This document shows, piece after piece, positions 1 through 11,932 of a stretch of DNA of 64,000 nucleotides. Source of the stretch: Phycisphaerales bacterium (GTDB lineage: Bacteria > Planctomycetota > UBA1135 > UBA2386); contig JADCJE010000094.1 in NCBI GenBank assembly GCA_020247305.1, positions 25,183-89,182 on the forward strand, read 5' to 3'. The position numbers and the translations under genes are program-made. The notes under the pieces are model-generated. The model did no database searches, was not told where the DNA came from, and worked only from the letters and a program-made list of their open reading frames with translations. How positions within the stretch are numbered: the stretch's first letter is position 1; each line of letters starts with the position of its first letter.

Positions 1-861
1 ATCCTCGACAAGACGACCAAGATCTACTCGCTCGACCAGATCGGCCTGGAACAGGAAGCCGAGCGCACGATCCGCCGCTACATCAACTACAGCCACGGCG
101 TCATCTTCGTCACCGGCCCCACCGGCTCCGGCAAGACGACGACGCTCTACGCCTGCCTCGACGCCATCAACGCGCCGGACCTCAACATCCTGACCATCGA
201 GGACCCGGTCGAGTACAACCTCGACGGCATCAGCCAGGTGCAGGTCAACGTCAAGAAGGGCCTGACCTTCGCCAGCGGCCTGCGCAGCTTCCTGCGCCAG
301 GACCCGGACGTGATGATGGTCGGCGAGGTGCGCGACAACGAGACCGCCGACATCGCCATCCGCGCGGCGCTGACCGGCCACCTCGTGTTCTCGACGGTCC
401 ACACCAACGACTCGGCGTCGACGGTCACGCGCCTGATCGACATCGGCGTCGAGCCCTACCTGGTGTCGTCGTCGCTGCTGCTCGTCATCGCCCAGCGCCT
501 GCTGCGCACGGTGTGCCTGAACTGCCGCGAGCCGGTCACGCCGACGCAGGAGATGCTCTACCACCTGGAGGACCTCAAGCTGTCGCCCGACCAGTTCGCC
601 GGCGGCAAGCTGTTCGTCGGCAAGGGTTGCGACGAGTGCTTCCGCTCGGGCTACTCGGGCCGCACGGCGATCTACGAGGTCATGCCGATCGACTCGCACA
701 TCCAGGAGCAGATCGTCAACAAGGCGACCGCCAGCCACATCAAGCGCGGCGCGCTCGAGCGCGGGCTCAAGACCCTGCGCATGTCCGGCGTGCAGAAGCT
801 GCTCAACGGCCTGACGACGCCGGACGAGGTGCTGCGCGTGACCCAACTCGACGTGACGTGA
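1..861 (+). CDS. gspE: Type II secretion / type IV pilus assembly ATPase, GspE/PilB family (5' end outside window)
   Basis: The reading frame is open from base 1, so the N-terminal part lies upstream; 286 residues are visible. In-window residues 39-48 are the Walker A motif GPTGSGKTTT, residues 108-112 (GEVRD) lie in the Walker B region, and HTND at about 134-137 belongs to the His box. Cysteine pairs at 172/175 and 210/213 form the tetracysteine zinc site typical of GspE/PilB. These cytoplasmic hexameric ATPases power pseudopilus or pilus assembly through the inner-membrane platform protein GspF/PilC, encoded 16 bp downstream. Whether this is a secretion or a pilus system cannot be decided from this fragment. 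Confidence 0.95.
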   Translation: MLDKTTKIYSLDQIGLEQEAERTIRRYINYSHGVIFVTGPTGSGKTTTLYACLDAINAPDLNILTIEDPVEYNLDGISQVQVNVKKGLTFASGLRSFLRQDPDVMMVGEVRDNETADIAIRAALTGHLVFSTVHTNDSASTVTRLIDIGVEPYLVSSSLLLVIAQRLLRTVCLNCREPVTPTQEMLYHLEDLKLSPDQFAGGKLFVGKGCDECFRSGYSGRTAIYEVMPIDSHIQEQIVNKATASHIKRGALERGLKTLRMSGVQKLLNGLTTPDEVLRVTQLDVT

Positions 862-877
862 GGCGACAGGTCCGACC

Positions 878-2107
878 GTGCCTATCTTCGAATACAAGGC
901 GATCGACGGCGCCAACAAGGTCAAGAAGGGCATCATCGATGCCGACACGCCGCGCGACGCCCGCCTGAAGCTCAAGAAGGAGCGCCTGTTCGTCACCGAC
1001 ATCACAGAGTCGGGCGGCAAGCGCAAGGCGGCGATCCGCATCCGCGGCGTCACGGGCGTCGACGCGCCCAACAAACAGCGCAACGAGCAGGTCGCGGCGG
1101 TCACGCGCCAGATGGCCTCGCTGCTGCAGGCCGGCATCCCCCTGGCCGAGGCGCTGCGCATGATCATCGAGCAGGCGCCCGACAAGAAGATCGAGTCGGC
1201 CTTCCGCGACATCCGCGAGAAGGTCACGCAGGGCATGCCGCTCGGCGACGCGGTGCTGCAGCACCCGGGCTACTTCACCGACCTCTACTCCAACATGGTG
1301 AAGGCGGGCGAGTCCTCCGGCGCGCTCGACAAGGTGCTGGTGCGCCTCGCCGGCTTCCTGCAGGCCCAGACGCGGCTCAAGAACAAGGTCGGCGCCGCGT
1401 TGATCTACCCGATGGTGATGGCGGGCGTCGGCGTGCTGGTCGTGGCCATCCTGATGACGATGGTCGTGCCGAAGGTCACGCAGCTGCTGAAGGGCCGCGG
1501 CGAGGAACTGCCGCTGCCCACCCACCTGCTGATCACGGTGTCCGACTTCCTCGTCGCCTACTGGCTGCTGGTGATGGTCGGCCTGATCGGCCTCGCGCTG
1601 GCGTTCCAGCTGTTCGTCAACAGCGACAAGGGACGGCTGGCCTTCGACCGCTTCAAGCTGAACCTGCCGGTGTTCGGCGACCTGATGCGCAAGCAGGCGA
1701 TGGCCCGCTTCTCGATCACGCTGTCGACGCTGCTGCGCTCCGGCGTGCCGGCGCTGCAGGCGCTGCAGGTCACCAAGGCCGTGCTCGACAACCGCGTGCT
1801 GCAGGACGCGCTGATGAACGTGCACGACCGCGTGCTCGAAGGCGCCGACCTCGCGACGCCGATGAAGCAGACCGGCGTCTTCCCGCCCACCGTTGCCTAC
1901 ATGGTCGGCGTCGGCGAGCAGGCCGGCAACCTGGAGGAGATGCTGGAGCGCGTGTCGGCCACGTACGACGAGGAGGTCGACCTGGCGACGCAGAAGCTGA
2001 CCAGCATGCTGGAGCCGATCATCATCGTGGTGCTCGCCGCGATCGTCGGCGGCATCGTGATCGCGATCGTGATGCCGCTGCTGCAGCTGCAGCAGCAGCG
2101 CCGCTGA
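878..2107 (+). CDS. gspF: Type II secretion / type IV pilus inner-membrane platform protein, GspF/PilC family
   Basis: A 409-residue protein of normal family length with a GTG start. The start MPIFEYKAIDG is the classic GspF opening. It has two GspF cytoplasmic domains (about 70-190 and 275-395). Membrane segments lie at about 172-198, 225-247 and 378-401. GspF is the polytopic inner-membrane platform that couples the GspE ATPase to pseudopilin or pilin polymerisation. It starts 16 bp after the gspE stop, so the two genes are one transcription unit. No pseudopilin gene follows; the next gene is convergent. Confidence 0.95.
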   Translation: MPIFEYKAIDGANKVKKGIIDADTPRDARLKLKKERLFVTDITESGGKRKAAIRIRGVTGVDAPNKQRNEQVAAVTRQMASLLQAGIPLAEALRMIIEQAPDKKIESAFRDIREKVTQGMPLGDAVLQHPGYFTDLYSNMVKAGESSGALDKVLVRLAGFLQAQTRLKNKVGAALIYPMVMAGVGVLVVAILMTMVVPKVTQLLKGRGEELPLPTHLLITVSDFLVAYWLLVMVGLIGLALAFQLFVNSDKGRLAFDRFKLNLPVFGDLMRKQAMARFSITLSTLLRSGVPALQALQVTKAVLDNRVLQDALMNVHDRVLEGADLATPMKQTGVFPPTVAYMVGVGEQAGNLEEMLERVSATYDEEVDLATQKLTSMLEPIIIVVLAAIVGGIVIAIVMPLLQLQQQRR

Positions 2108-2192
2108 CGGCCCGAGCAGCGGGGCAAGCGGCAGTCCGATCCCCCACCTGGGCGCCGCCAGGAGCGGCCGCGCACGGCGCCGAGCCGGATCG

Positions 2193-3566
2193 TCAGGCCA
2201 TGCCGCGCGCCGCGACGATCTGGCGCGCCATCGCCAGCAGGGCGGCGGGCTCGTTGCTCGCCGGCTCCTCGGTGACGCGCTCGAGCAGTTCGCCGAGCAG
2301 GACGCCGATGCCCTTGCCCGGCGGCAGGCCCAGTTCGCGCATCAGGTCGCTGCCGTCGACGGCGAGGTCGCGCACCGACAGCGCGTCGCCGGCGGCGAGC
2401 ACGCGGGCGACGTGCTCCTTCATGCGCCGGAGCGGCGACATGTCGGCGTCGTCGACCGCCGCCGCCTTGCCGCGCACGTCGGCCTCGTTGAGCGTCCACA
2501 GGTCCTCGATGCGGTCGCGGCCGACGCGGCGGATCCAGCGCCGCACCGCCGCGTCCGTCCAACCGTCGTAGTGGAAGAGATGGTGCCGGACGAGGTCCAC
2601 GATGCGGCGGCGCTCGTCGGTCGAGAAGCGCAGCCGCTCGCAGATCGGCTCGGCCATCGCCGCGCCGACCTTGTCGTGGTCGTAGAAGGTCCAGTCCTTG
2701 GTCTTCGCGCTGAACGCCCGGGTGCGCGGCTTGCCGACGTCGTGCAACAGCGCCGCCACGCGCAGCACCGGGTCGCCGGCACAACGGTCCATGCAGGCCA
2801 TGCCATGCCGCCAGACGTCGAACGCATGCCACCGGTTCTGGGCCATGCCGACGCCTTCGAGGATCTCCGGGCAGGTGACCGCCAGCATGCCCGTGGCCCG
2901 CATGACCTCGAACGCGCGCGACGGGCTCCGAGCCTTCATCGTCTTCAGCCACTCGTCGCGCACGCGCTCCGGGCTGACCTTGCGGAACGTGTCGAGCGTC
3001 GGAGCGATCGCCGCAGCCGTCGCCGGATCGAGCTCGAACTCCAGCGTCGCGACGAAGCGCGCCGCCCGCAGCACGCGCAGGCCGTCCTCGGCGAAGCGCT
3101 CGCGCGGCGCGCCGACGGCGCGCAACAGGCGCGCCTGCAGGTCGCTCTTGCCGCCGAACGGATCGATCACCGCGCCGGTCGACGGGTCGACGGCGAGCGC
3201 GTTGACGGTGAAGTCCCGGCGCGCGAGGTCGGCGGTGATGTCGTCGACGAAGCGCACCGCGTCGGGATGCCGGCCGTCCGAGTACGCCGACTCGCCGCGC
3301 AGCGTGGTCACCTCGTAGTGGGCGCCGGCATCGACCACCGTGACCGTGCCGTGCTGGAGGCCGGTCGGCACCGCCTTGGGGAACGCGCGCAGCAGGTCGT
3401 CCGGCCGCGCATCGGTGGCGACGTCCCAGTCGGCCGGCGGCACGCCCCGCAGGGCGTCGCGCACGCCGCCGCCGACCAGCCAGGACCGGAAGCCCAGCTC
3501 GCGCAACCGCGCGACGATGCCGTGCACGGCGGCCGGGGCGAGGCGGAGGTCGAAGGCGTCGTTCAC
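2193..3566 (-). CDS. cca: CCA tRNA nucleotidyltransferase / poly(A) polymerase family, with HD domain
   Basis: A 457-residue protein of the class II nucleotidyltransferase superfamily. The head domain shows GGGVRD at 32-37 and the metal-binding DxD at D46/D48, followed by the RRDFTVNAL motif near 116-124. A C-terminal HD-type domain has LLHDVGKP at about 273-280. The family adds or repairs the 3' CCA of tRNAs; some members are poly(A) polymerases and sequence alone does not always separate the two. The tRNA-Pro gene in this window already encodes CCA, so a repair role is plausible. It converges with gspF and lies 43 bp downstream of glnN on the same strand. Confidence 0.9.
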   Translation of the reverse strand: MNDAFDLRLAPAAVHGIVARLRELGFRSWLVGGGVRDALRGVPPADWDVATDARPDDLLRAFPKAVPTGLQHGTVTVVDAGAHYEVTTLRGESAYSDGRHPDAVRFVDDITADLARRDFTVNALAVDPSTGAVIDPFGGKSDLQARLLRAVGAPRERFAEDGLRVLRAARFVATLEFELDPATAAAIAPTLDTFRKVSPERVRDEWLKTMKARSPSRAFEVMRATGMLAVTCPEILEGVGMAQNRWHAFDVWRHGMACMDRCAGDPVLRVAALLHDVGKPRTRAFSAKTKDWTFYDHDKVGAAMAEPICERLRFSTDERRRIVDLVRHHLFHYDGWTDAAVRRWIRRVGRDRIEDLWTLNEADVRGKAAAVDDADMSPLRRMKEHVARVLAAGDALSVRDLAVDGSDLMRELGLPPGKGIGVLLGELLERVTEEPASNEPAALLAMARQIVAARGMA

Positions 3567-3609
3567 GGGCGAAGGCGGCGACCGGCGGAGCTGTGCCGCC
3601 GCCCGCGGC

Positions 3610-5787
<2,178 letters not shown>

Positions 5788-5923
5788 GGATCGTGCTCCT
5801 CGTGGGCTCTTGGTTCCGACAGTGGGAATGCGGACGCGAAGCTGCGCAAGCTAGCATCGCCGCGCGACGGTTCCACGCCGCGGCGGAAGTTGCAGCGGCT
5901 GCGCGCAGCAGTAGCTTTGGCGC

Positions 5924-7165
5924 GTGCGTCCGCTTCGTTCGTCGACTGCCGTCGCCTGCGCGCTCGCATGCGCGTGCGCGAACGCGCCGGCGCCCTTCGC
6001 GCCATCGCCGATGGGTTTGCGCATCACGCACTCCCTGCTCGACGCCGTTGAGAACCGGGACAGTTCTCCACAACGAGTCCGCGTCGCCCTGTTCGCCGTG
6101 CGATCACCGATGTCCGGACCGTCTCTGGACGTCGCCGTTGCGGCGCTGACGGCCGGACGCGGCGCGCCGTTTCGGGGCGCGAGCGGCCTGCCCGCCGGCA
6201 CGGTGTGGCTCGCCGGCGACGCAGCGGCGGTTGCCGCCGCCGACCTCGCTCGCGCGACGGACCGCGCGCACCTGCTCGCCACGGCCGATGCATTCCCGGC
6301 GCCCGACCTGTCCGCGAGTGCGCGCCCGGACGAGGTTCGCTTGCCGTGCATCGACCTGCAGGTCGGCGCCGATGGCGGCGTCCACGTCCGCGTTGGCGCC
6401 GAGCGGACCGCGGACGGCAGCCCCGTGCTCGCCGCGCACCTCGCCGCGCCGCTGCCGGCAGAGGGGCCGGTGGTGCTGTTCGTCCCGGCGGGGAACGCAC
6501 CGGTCGCCGGCCACGCCTTCGTGCTCGCGCGCATGGCCGCCGACGCCGGCACGGCGGCCGCGGCGGCGCGGTCGCGAGCGAGCGCCGCAGAGCCAGCGCC
6601 ACCGCAGATCGGCTGGCCGCGGCGATGGCGCATCGCGTTCCAGTCCGTGGGCCAGCACAACCGGCGACCGCCGCTGCTGGAGATCGCGCGCACGCTCGGC
6701 GCCAGCCGTTGCCGCGACGCGCTGCTCGTGGCCGACGAGGCGCTGCTGATCGCGTTCACCGAACGGCTCGCGGTCGAACTCACGCCCGGCGACGCCGACG
6801 CGCCCTGGCCGTTCGAGCGCGCGCTGTGGCGCGCCCTGCTGCCGCGGCTCGAACGCGACGAACTGCCGGACGCGCTGCACGCGCATTGCCTGCGCCAGCT
6901 CGGCGCCATGGCCGACGACACCGCGGCGCTGCGCAGCGCGCTCGACGCGAGCGCCGACGGCGAGGCGTTCGCGCGCGCGCTGCGCGAGGACAACGTCGGC
7001 GCGCTCGGCGACCACGACGCAGCATGGCGCGCGCGCGGCCTCGACTGGCTGCGCCGCCAGGGCGTGCAGGTGCCGGGCTACGACCCGCTGGGCGGCGACG
7101 ACGAACGCCGCGTCGCGCTGCGGACCTTCTTCGCCGCCGAAGCGGCGGCGGAGGGCGGGCGATGA
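5924..7165 (+). CDS. Hypothetical lipoprotein-like protein coupled to the AsmA-like gene
   Basis: A 413-residue protein I do not recognise. The GTG start gives a short basic N-terminus and an Ala/Cys-rich hydrophobic stretch (ACALACACA) that could be a lipoprotein signal with the Cys near residue 17-19, though the lipobox is ambiguous. The rest is Ala/Asp/Arg-rich without repeats, and no catalytic motif was identified. Its stop overlaps the start of the next gene (ATGA at 7162-7165), so the two are translationally coupled. That suggests a shared envelope role with the AsmA-like protein. Codon use matches its neighbours. The function is unknown. Confidence 0.75.
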   Translation: MRPLRSSTAVACALACACANAPAPFAPSPMGLRITHSLLDAVENRDSSPQRVRVALFAVRSPMSGPSLDVAVAALTAGRGAPFRGASGLPAGTVWLAGDAAAVAAADLARATDRAHLLATADAFPAPDLSASARPDEVRLPCIDLQVGADGGVHVRVGAERTADGSPVLAAHLAAPLPAEGPVVLFVPAGNAPVAGHAFVLARMAADAGTAAAAARSRASAAEPAPPQIGWPRRWRIAFQSVGQHNRRPPLLEIARTLGASRCRDALLVADEALLIAFTERLAVELTPGDADAPWPFERALWRALLPRLERDELPDALHAHCLRQLGAMADDTAALRSALDASADGEAFARALREDNVGALGDHDAAWRARGLDWLRRQGVQVPGYDPLGGDDERRVALRTFFAAEAAAEGGR

Positions 7166-10100
7166 CCCCGCGCCCGCTCTGGCGCCGCCTGCTGCGCTGG
7201 GCCTTGCGCCTCGTGGTCGTCGCCGTCGGCGTCCGCCTGCTGCTCGCGCTGTTCCTGACGCAGCTGATCGGGTTCGCTGCGCCGTGGCTCGGCCTGCGGA
7301 TCGAGATGCGCAGCGCATGGCTGTCGCTGAGCGGCATGTCGCTGCGGCTCCAGGACGTCGTCGCCGCGGACATGGATCGCCCGGCGGCGCCGCCGCTGTT
7401 CGCTGCGGGCGAGGTCGCGCTCGACGTCTCGCTCGCCGCGCTGCTGCGCGGCGAACTGGTGGTCGAGGTCGCCGCCATCGCGCAAGCGCGCGTGCAACTC
7501 GAACGCGGCGCCGACGGCCGCCTGCTGCTGCCCGCGGCGTGGACGGCGAGCGCGCCGGTCGTCGTGCAGCCCGCCGCCGCGCCAGCGCCCCTCGCCTCGC
7601 TGCAGTTGCCGGTGCGCGTCCGCGCCCTGCGCCTGCACGACCTCGCGCTGACGTTCGTCGACGGCGCCGTGACGCCGGCGCGCACCGACCAGCTCGTCGT
7701 CGACGTCGCCGTGCGCGACCTCGGCGACCCGCAGGCCGACGGCAGCATCGCCGTGCGCATCCATGCGCCGGACGCGCTGGACGCCGGCTGGGTGCGCGCG
7801 ACGCTGCGCGGGGACGCACGCGCCGTCCGGGCGCAGTGGCACGCCGACCTGCGCGACGTGCGCACCGCGCGCCTGGCCGCGGCGGTCGCCCTGCCGCCGG
7901 CGCTGGCGCGGCTGCAGTCGCTTGGCGCCGAAGCCCGCGGCGAGCTGCGCCTCGAACTGCGTGCGCCCGGCGAACTCGCCGCCGCAGGCGACGTCACTGC
8001 GCAGTGGTTCGCCGACGGGGTCGAACGGGCCGCCGTCGCCGTCGACTTCGGACCGGTGCTGCTCGCCCCGACGGCGCGCACCGTGCCCTTCCGCGCGCGC
8101 GTCCGCGGCGACGGCTTCGCCGACGAGGTCGCGCTCATCGACGCCGAACTCGACCACCGCGACGCCGAGCTGAGCTTCCGCGGCCGGTTGCGCGCCGAGG
8201 GCGTGACGCTCGCCGCGGCGCGACCGTGGCTGGCGGCGCACGGCGTCGACTGGCCCACCGAGCCGATGTCGGCCACCGCCGCCATCGACGCCAGCTTCGG
8301 CGCCGCGCTGTCGCTGGCGCTGCGCGACGTCGCCGTGCGCAACGGCGCCGCTGCGGTCACGGCCCCGCTGTTGGCGGTGCAGGACCTGCGCTTCGACGAC
8401 GAGGGCCTCGTCATCGAAGCGATCGACGTCGTCGGCCCGACCGGGGACGTCGCCCGGCGCGCCGATGGCCGCTGGTCGGCGCTGGGCGTGGCCTTCGCGC
8501 CGCCGCAGCCCGCCGCCGCGGCGGACGCGGGCGTGCCGCCGTCGACGCCCGCATGGTCGCTGCCGGCGGCGCGCCTGGGCTTGCTGCGCTGGCGCGGCGC
8601 CAAACTCACCGTCGCCATCGCCGACGCCGCCGGCGACGTCACCGTGGAACTCGCCGACGTCGCGTTGCGCGGCGCCGGCCTCGCGCTCGGCGTGTACGCG
8701 CCGCCGGGGCAACTCGACCTGCAGGCCGTCCTGCCGGGACTGGCCGCCAACGTGTCCCTCGCTGCGCAGGTGGCGACGACGCCGAGCGATTGCCGGGTCG
8801 CCGGCGAACTCGCGGTCGACGGCCTGACGTTGGCAGCGCTGCGGCCCTGGCTGCTGGCAGCGGGCGTGGCGCCGACGTGGCGCGACGCCGCGCTGCGCGC
8901 CGAGTTCGTGACCAGCGCCCGCCGCACCGGTGACGCCATGGCCAGTGACGCGGCGGTGACGGGCCTGCGCCTCACCGACGGCGACGAGACGCTGCTGCAG
9001 TGCGCCAGCGCGGCGATGGTCGGCTTCGTGCCGGGTGCGGCCGATGCGGTCGGCACATGGACCATCGACGGCCCGGAAGTCGTCGTCGATGCGGACGCCG
9101 ACGGCGCCGTGCACGCGATCGCCGGCGTGGCGCTGCCGCGGCGACCCGCGCCAGCGGGGCCGCCGGCCGCTCCGACCGCCGCTGCAGCCGCGGCGCTGCC
9201 CGTGTTGCCCGTCGTCGCGCAACAGAACGGCGTCGTGGTCTGGCGGCGCACGGGCGCGCCACCGCAGCGCATCGAGTTCCAGACGCGCCTCACGCGCGCG
9301 CCGGACGCTCCGACCGTGAACCTGCAACTGACGGCGAGCAGCCGCGGCGTCGTCGACGAACTGAGCCTGATCGGCGACCTCGCGCCCGATGGCAGCAGCG
9401 CCGTCGTGCAGCTGCGCGCCCGCGGCGTGCGCGGTGCGGGCCTCGGCGCGTTGCTGCCGCCGGGCGCGAACTGCCTGCTCGCCGACGGCGCCATCGAGCT
9501 GACCGGGCGCATCCGCCGCGACGGCGCGACCGGCTTCGTCGCCGAAACGCTCGGGCTCGGTGTGCGCGACGGCGACTGCGAATGGTTCGACCTCGACGAC
9601 GCCCGCCTCGACGTCGCCGCCGCGACAGCCGACGCCGTGCACGTGCGCGAGCTGAAGGTCGCCGGCCTGCGCGGCATCGCCGCCGTCGGCGCCAACGGCA
9701 CGGAGGCGCTTGGCTGGCGCTTCGCCCCATCACCGATCGCGCCCAGCGAAGCTGCGGACGCCGCCCCGCGGGCCGTCGTCGGCGGCGTGCGTCTGCCGCG
9801 CCTGCGGATCGACGCCGCGACGGTCGACGTCGCGCGCTTCGAAGTCCGCCGCGAGGCGGCGCCCCCGGTCGTCGTCGCGGGCAAGGCGACGCTGGCGCCT
9901 TGGGACGCCTCGACCCCCGAGCGCCTGGCGACGCCCGCACAGTGGACCATCGCACTGCAGGCGCCGCCGCTGCTGCGGCAGGCCGCGCTCACGGCGACGG
10001 TGACGCCGTTCGCGCTGCAGCCGGAGATCGACGCGACGATCCGCGCGGAGGGCATCGACCTGACGCAGGCCGTGCCCGGCGGCGTGCTCACGGACGCCGA

Positions 10101-11847
10101 GTTCACGACCGAACTGCACGCGCGGCTCAACCTGCGCCGCCGCGATCCACAGCGCTTCGACCTCGGCCGGCCCTTTGGCGGCGAACTCGCGCTCGACGAC
10201 TTCCGCCTGCGCGACGCCGCAACCGGCGCGGCGGTCGCGGCGGCGACGTCGCTCGAGGCCATCGCCCGCGCGATCGATCCGGCGACCGGCGCCGTGCTGC
10301 TCGACTCGCTGACGGCGATGGACCTCGCGTTCGACGTCACGCGCACCGCTGATGGCGTGCGATTGCCTGGCATGACGATCGGCTCGAAGGCCAAAGCCGC
10401 AGCGCCGCCGACAGAGCCGGCCGCCGCTGCCAGTGTCCAGGCGACGGCTGCGCCGTCGGCCGCCGCCGAGTTCGCCGTCGAACACCTGTCGCTGCAGGGG
10501 CTGCGCACGACCGTGCGCGACGAGACGACGAACCCGCCGACCATCGTGCCCATCGCCGACGCCGAGATCGACGTGCATGGCTTCAGCACGCGCGCCTTCA
10601 CCGAAGCGCTCCCCATTGCATTCGACGTGTCGCTGCGCGGCGGCGACGTGCCGCTCGAACGCCGTGTTCACGCCGGCAACCTGCTGGCTGGCGTGGTCGG
10701 CTCGGCGGCGCGCGCCGTCACCCTGCAGGGCGATCAGCATGCGCTCGCGCCACGGCCGCTGTTCGAAGAGATCGCCGTCGCCGGGCGGCTCGCGTTCGCG
10801 CCCTTCCTGCAGGGCGAAGCGCGCGCCAACGTCACCGCCTTCGAACTCACCGGCCTGCGCGGCCTCGCCAAGGCCGTCTCGATCGAGATCGCCGACGGTG
10901 TGCTCGATCAGCGGGTCGAGGTCGACCTGCGCGGCCCCGACGGCGTCGACGTGCGCAGCCTGCAGGTCTTCCGCTGGCTGTCGCTGACCGAGCCGCCGGG
11001 CGGCCCGATCTCGACGTACCTGCGGCTGCCGATGCCGCTGCCGTCGGTGCTGTTCCTGCTGCGCAACGACGAGGACGAACAGCGCGTGCCGATCGCGATC
11101 CACCTGCCGGCCCGCGGCGTGAAGACCAGCGACGTCGTCGACGCCGTCGCCGAGGCCTTCGCCAAGGTTGTCGCCGACGCGGTCGCCGGCGCGGCGGCGC
11201 GCGCCGCGGGCGTCGTCACCGGCTTCTTCGACTTCCTGTGGCCAAAGCGCGTGCTGCCGACGGCGGCGCTCGACTTCGCCGGCGGCGACCCGGCGCCGAG
11301 CGTCGGCGATCTGTCGCGGATCGCCGACGCCCTCGCGCGCGACCCGCAACTGGAAGCCGTGCTGGCGCACGAACTCGGTTCCGACGACCTCGCGCGGGCG
11401 GCGGCCCTGGCGTCCCCGCCGCCCACCGTGGTGGCCGCGCACGTCGCCGACCTGCGGCAACGCCGTGCCGAACTGGAAACCCGACGGCAGCAGCTGGTCG
11501 CCGACCTCGACGCGCTCTACGCCGCCGCGCGCCTGCCCGAGGCGCGGCGCGGCCAGGAGGCGCTGCTGGCGCACGATGGCATGCTCGGGGCGCTGGAGCG
11601 GACCCTCGACGAGGCGCTCGGTCTGCTGGGCGGCGACACGCCGCGCGCCGCTCGTCGCCGCACCGACGCCGCCGCGCGAGCCCTCGCGCAGGCCCGCCTC
11701 GACGCCGTCGCGGCCGCGCTGCGCGCCGCAGTCCCTGAACTGGCCGCCGATCGGCTGGTTCGCCGCACCCCGCGCGGCGCGGCAAGCGCCGACGCCACCG
11801 GCGGCGGCCGCGTGACCATCGCACTGCGCCGCCGCACCACGCGTTGA
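7162..11847 (+). CDS. Giant AsmA-like / DUF748-type envelope protein
   Basis: About 1561 residues. The frame is open far upstream, but the ATG at 7162 is chosen because it overlaps the previous stop and is followed by an N-terminal membrane anchor (residues about 9-38). The body is a long, beta-rich, AsmA-like series of repeats with low-complexity Ala/Pro linkers. The C-terminal third resembles DUF748: the segment with YLRLPMPLPSVLFLLRN and a following acidic/Arg-rich tail containing a coiled coil. AsmA-family proteins are anchored in the inner membrane, and several act as bridges moving phospholipid to the outer membrane. A lipid-transport role here is inference from family. Confidence 0.75.
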   Translation: MTPRPLWRRLLRWALRLVVVAVGVRLLLALFLTQLIGFAAPWLGLRIEMRSAWLSLSGMSLRLQDVVAADMDRPAAPPLFAAGEVALDVSLAALLRGELVVEVAAIAQARVQLERGADGRLLLPAAWTASAPVVVQPAAAPAPLASLQLPVRVRALRLHDLALTFVDGAVTPARTDQLVVDVAVRDLGDPQADGSIAVRIHAPDALDAGWVRATLRGDARAVRAQWHADLRDVRTARLAAAVALPPALARLQSLGAEARGELRLELRAPGELAAAGDVTAQWFADGVERAAVAVDFGPVLLAPTARTVPFRARVRGDGFADEVALIDAELDHRDAELSFRGRLRAEGVTLAAARPWLAAHGVDWPTEPMSATAAIDASFGAALSLALRDVAVRNGAAAVTAPLLAVQDLRFDDEGLVIEAIDVVGPTGDVARRADGRWSALGVAFAPPQPAAAADAGVPPSTPAWSLPAARLGLLRWRGAKLTVAIADAAGDVTVELADVALRGAGLALGVYAPPGQLDLQAVLPGLAANVSLAAQVATTPSDCRVAGELAVDGLTLAALRPWLLAAGVAPTWRDAALRAEFVTSARRTGDAMASDAAVTGLRLTDGDETLLQCASAAMVGFVPGAADAVGTWTIDGPEVVVDADADGAVHAIAGVALPRRPAPAGPPAAPTAAAAAALPVLPVVAQQNGVVVWRRTGAPPQRIEFQTRLTRAPDAPTVNLQLTASSRGVVDELSLIGDLAPDGSSAVVQLRARGVRGAGLGALLPPGANCLLADGAIELTGRIRRDGATGFVAETLGLGVRDGDCEWFDLDDARLDVAAATADAVHVRELKVAGLRGIAAVGANGTEALGWRFAPSPIAPSEAADAAPRAVVGGVRLPRLRIDAATVDVARFEVRREAAPPVVVAGKATLAPWDASTPERLATPAQWTIALQAPPLLRQAALTATVTPFALQPEIDATIRAEGIDLTQAVPGGVLTDAEFTTELHARLNLRRRDPQRFDLGRPFGGELALDDFRLRDAATGAAVAAATSLEAIARAIDPATGAVLLDSLTAMDLAFDVTRTADGVRLPGMTIGSKAKAAAPPTEPAAAASVQATAAPSAAAEFAVEHLSLQGLRTTVRDETTNPPTIVPIADAEIDVHGFSTRAFTEALPIAFDVSLRGGDVPLERRVHAGNLLAGVVGSAARAVTLQGDQHALAPRPLFEEIAVAGRLAFAPFLQGEARANVTAFELTGLRGLAKAVSIEIADGVLDQRVEVDLRGPDGVDVRSLQVFRWLSLTEPPGGPISTYLRLPMPLPSVLFLLRNDEDEQRVPIAIHLPARGVKTSDVVDAVAEAFAKVVADAVAGAAARAAGVVTGFFDFLWPKRVLPTAALDFAGGDPAPSVGDLSRIADALARDPQLEAVLAHELGSDDLARAAALASPPPTVVAAHVADLRQRRAELETRRQQLVADLDALYAAARLPEARRGQEALLAHDGMLGALERTLDEALGLLGGDTPRAARRRTDAAARALAQARLDAVAAALRAAVPELAADRLVRRTPRGAASADATGGGRVTIALRRRTTR

Positions 11848-11932
11848 CGCAAGATTGTCGCCAGGGCGCGGTGGCCGGCGGCCGATTTTGCCGTTGAATG
11901 TCGTGGCCGGGCGGTGCCCGCCGCAACCGAAC

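Noticed and set aside
6780..10616. A 1278-residue minus-strand open frame opposite the AsmA-like gene.
   Set aside because: Ser/Ala/Arg-rich low-complexity translation with no motifs; the plus strand has the coherent protein with a membrane anchor.
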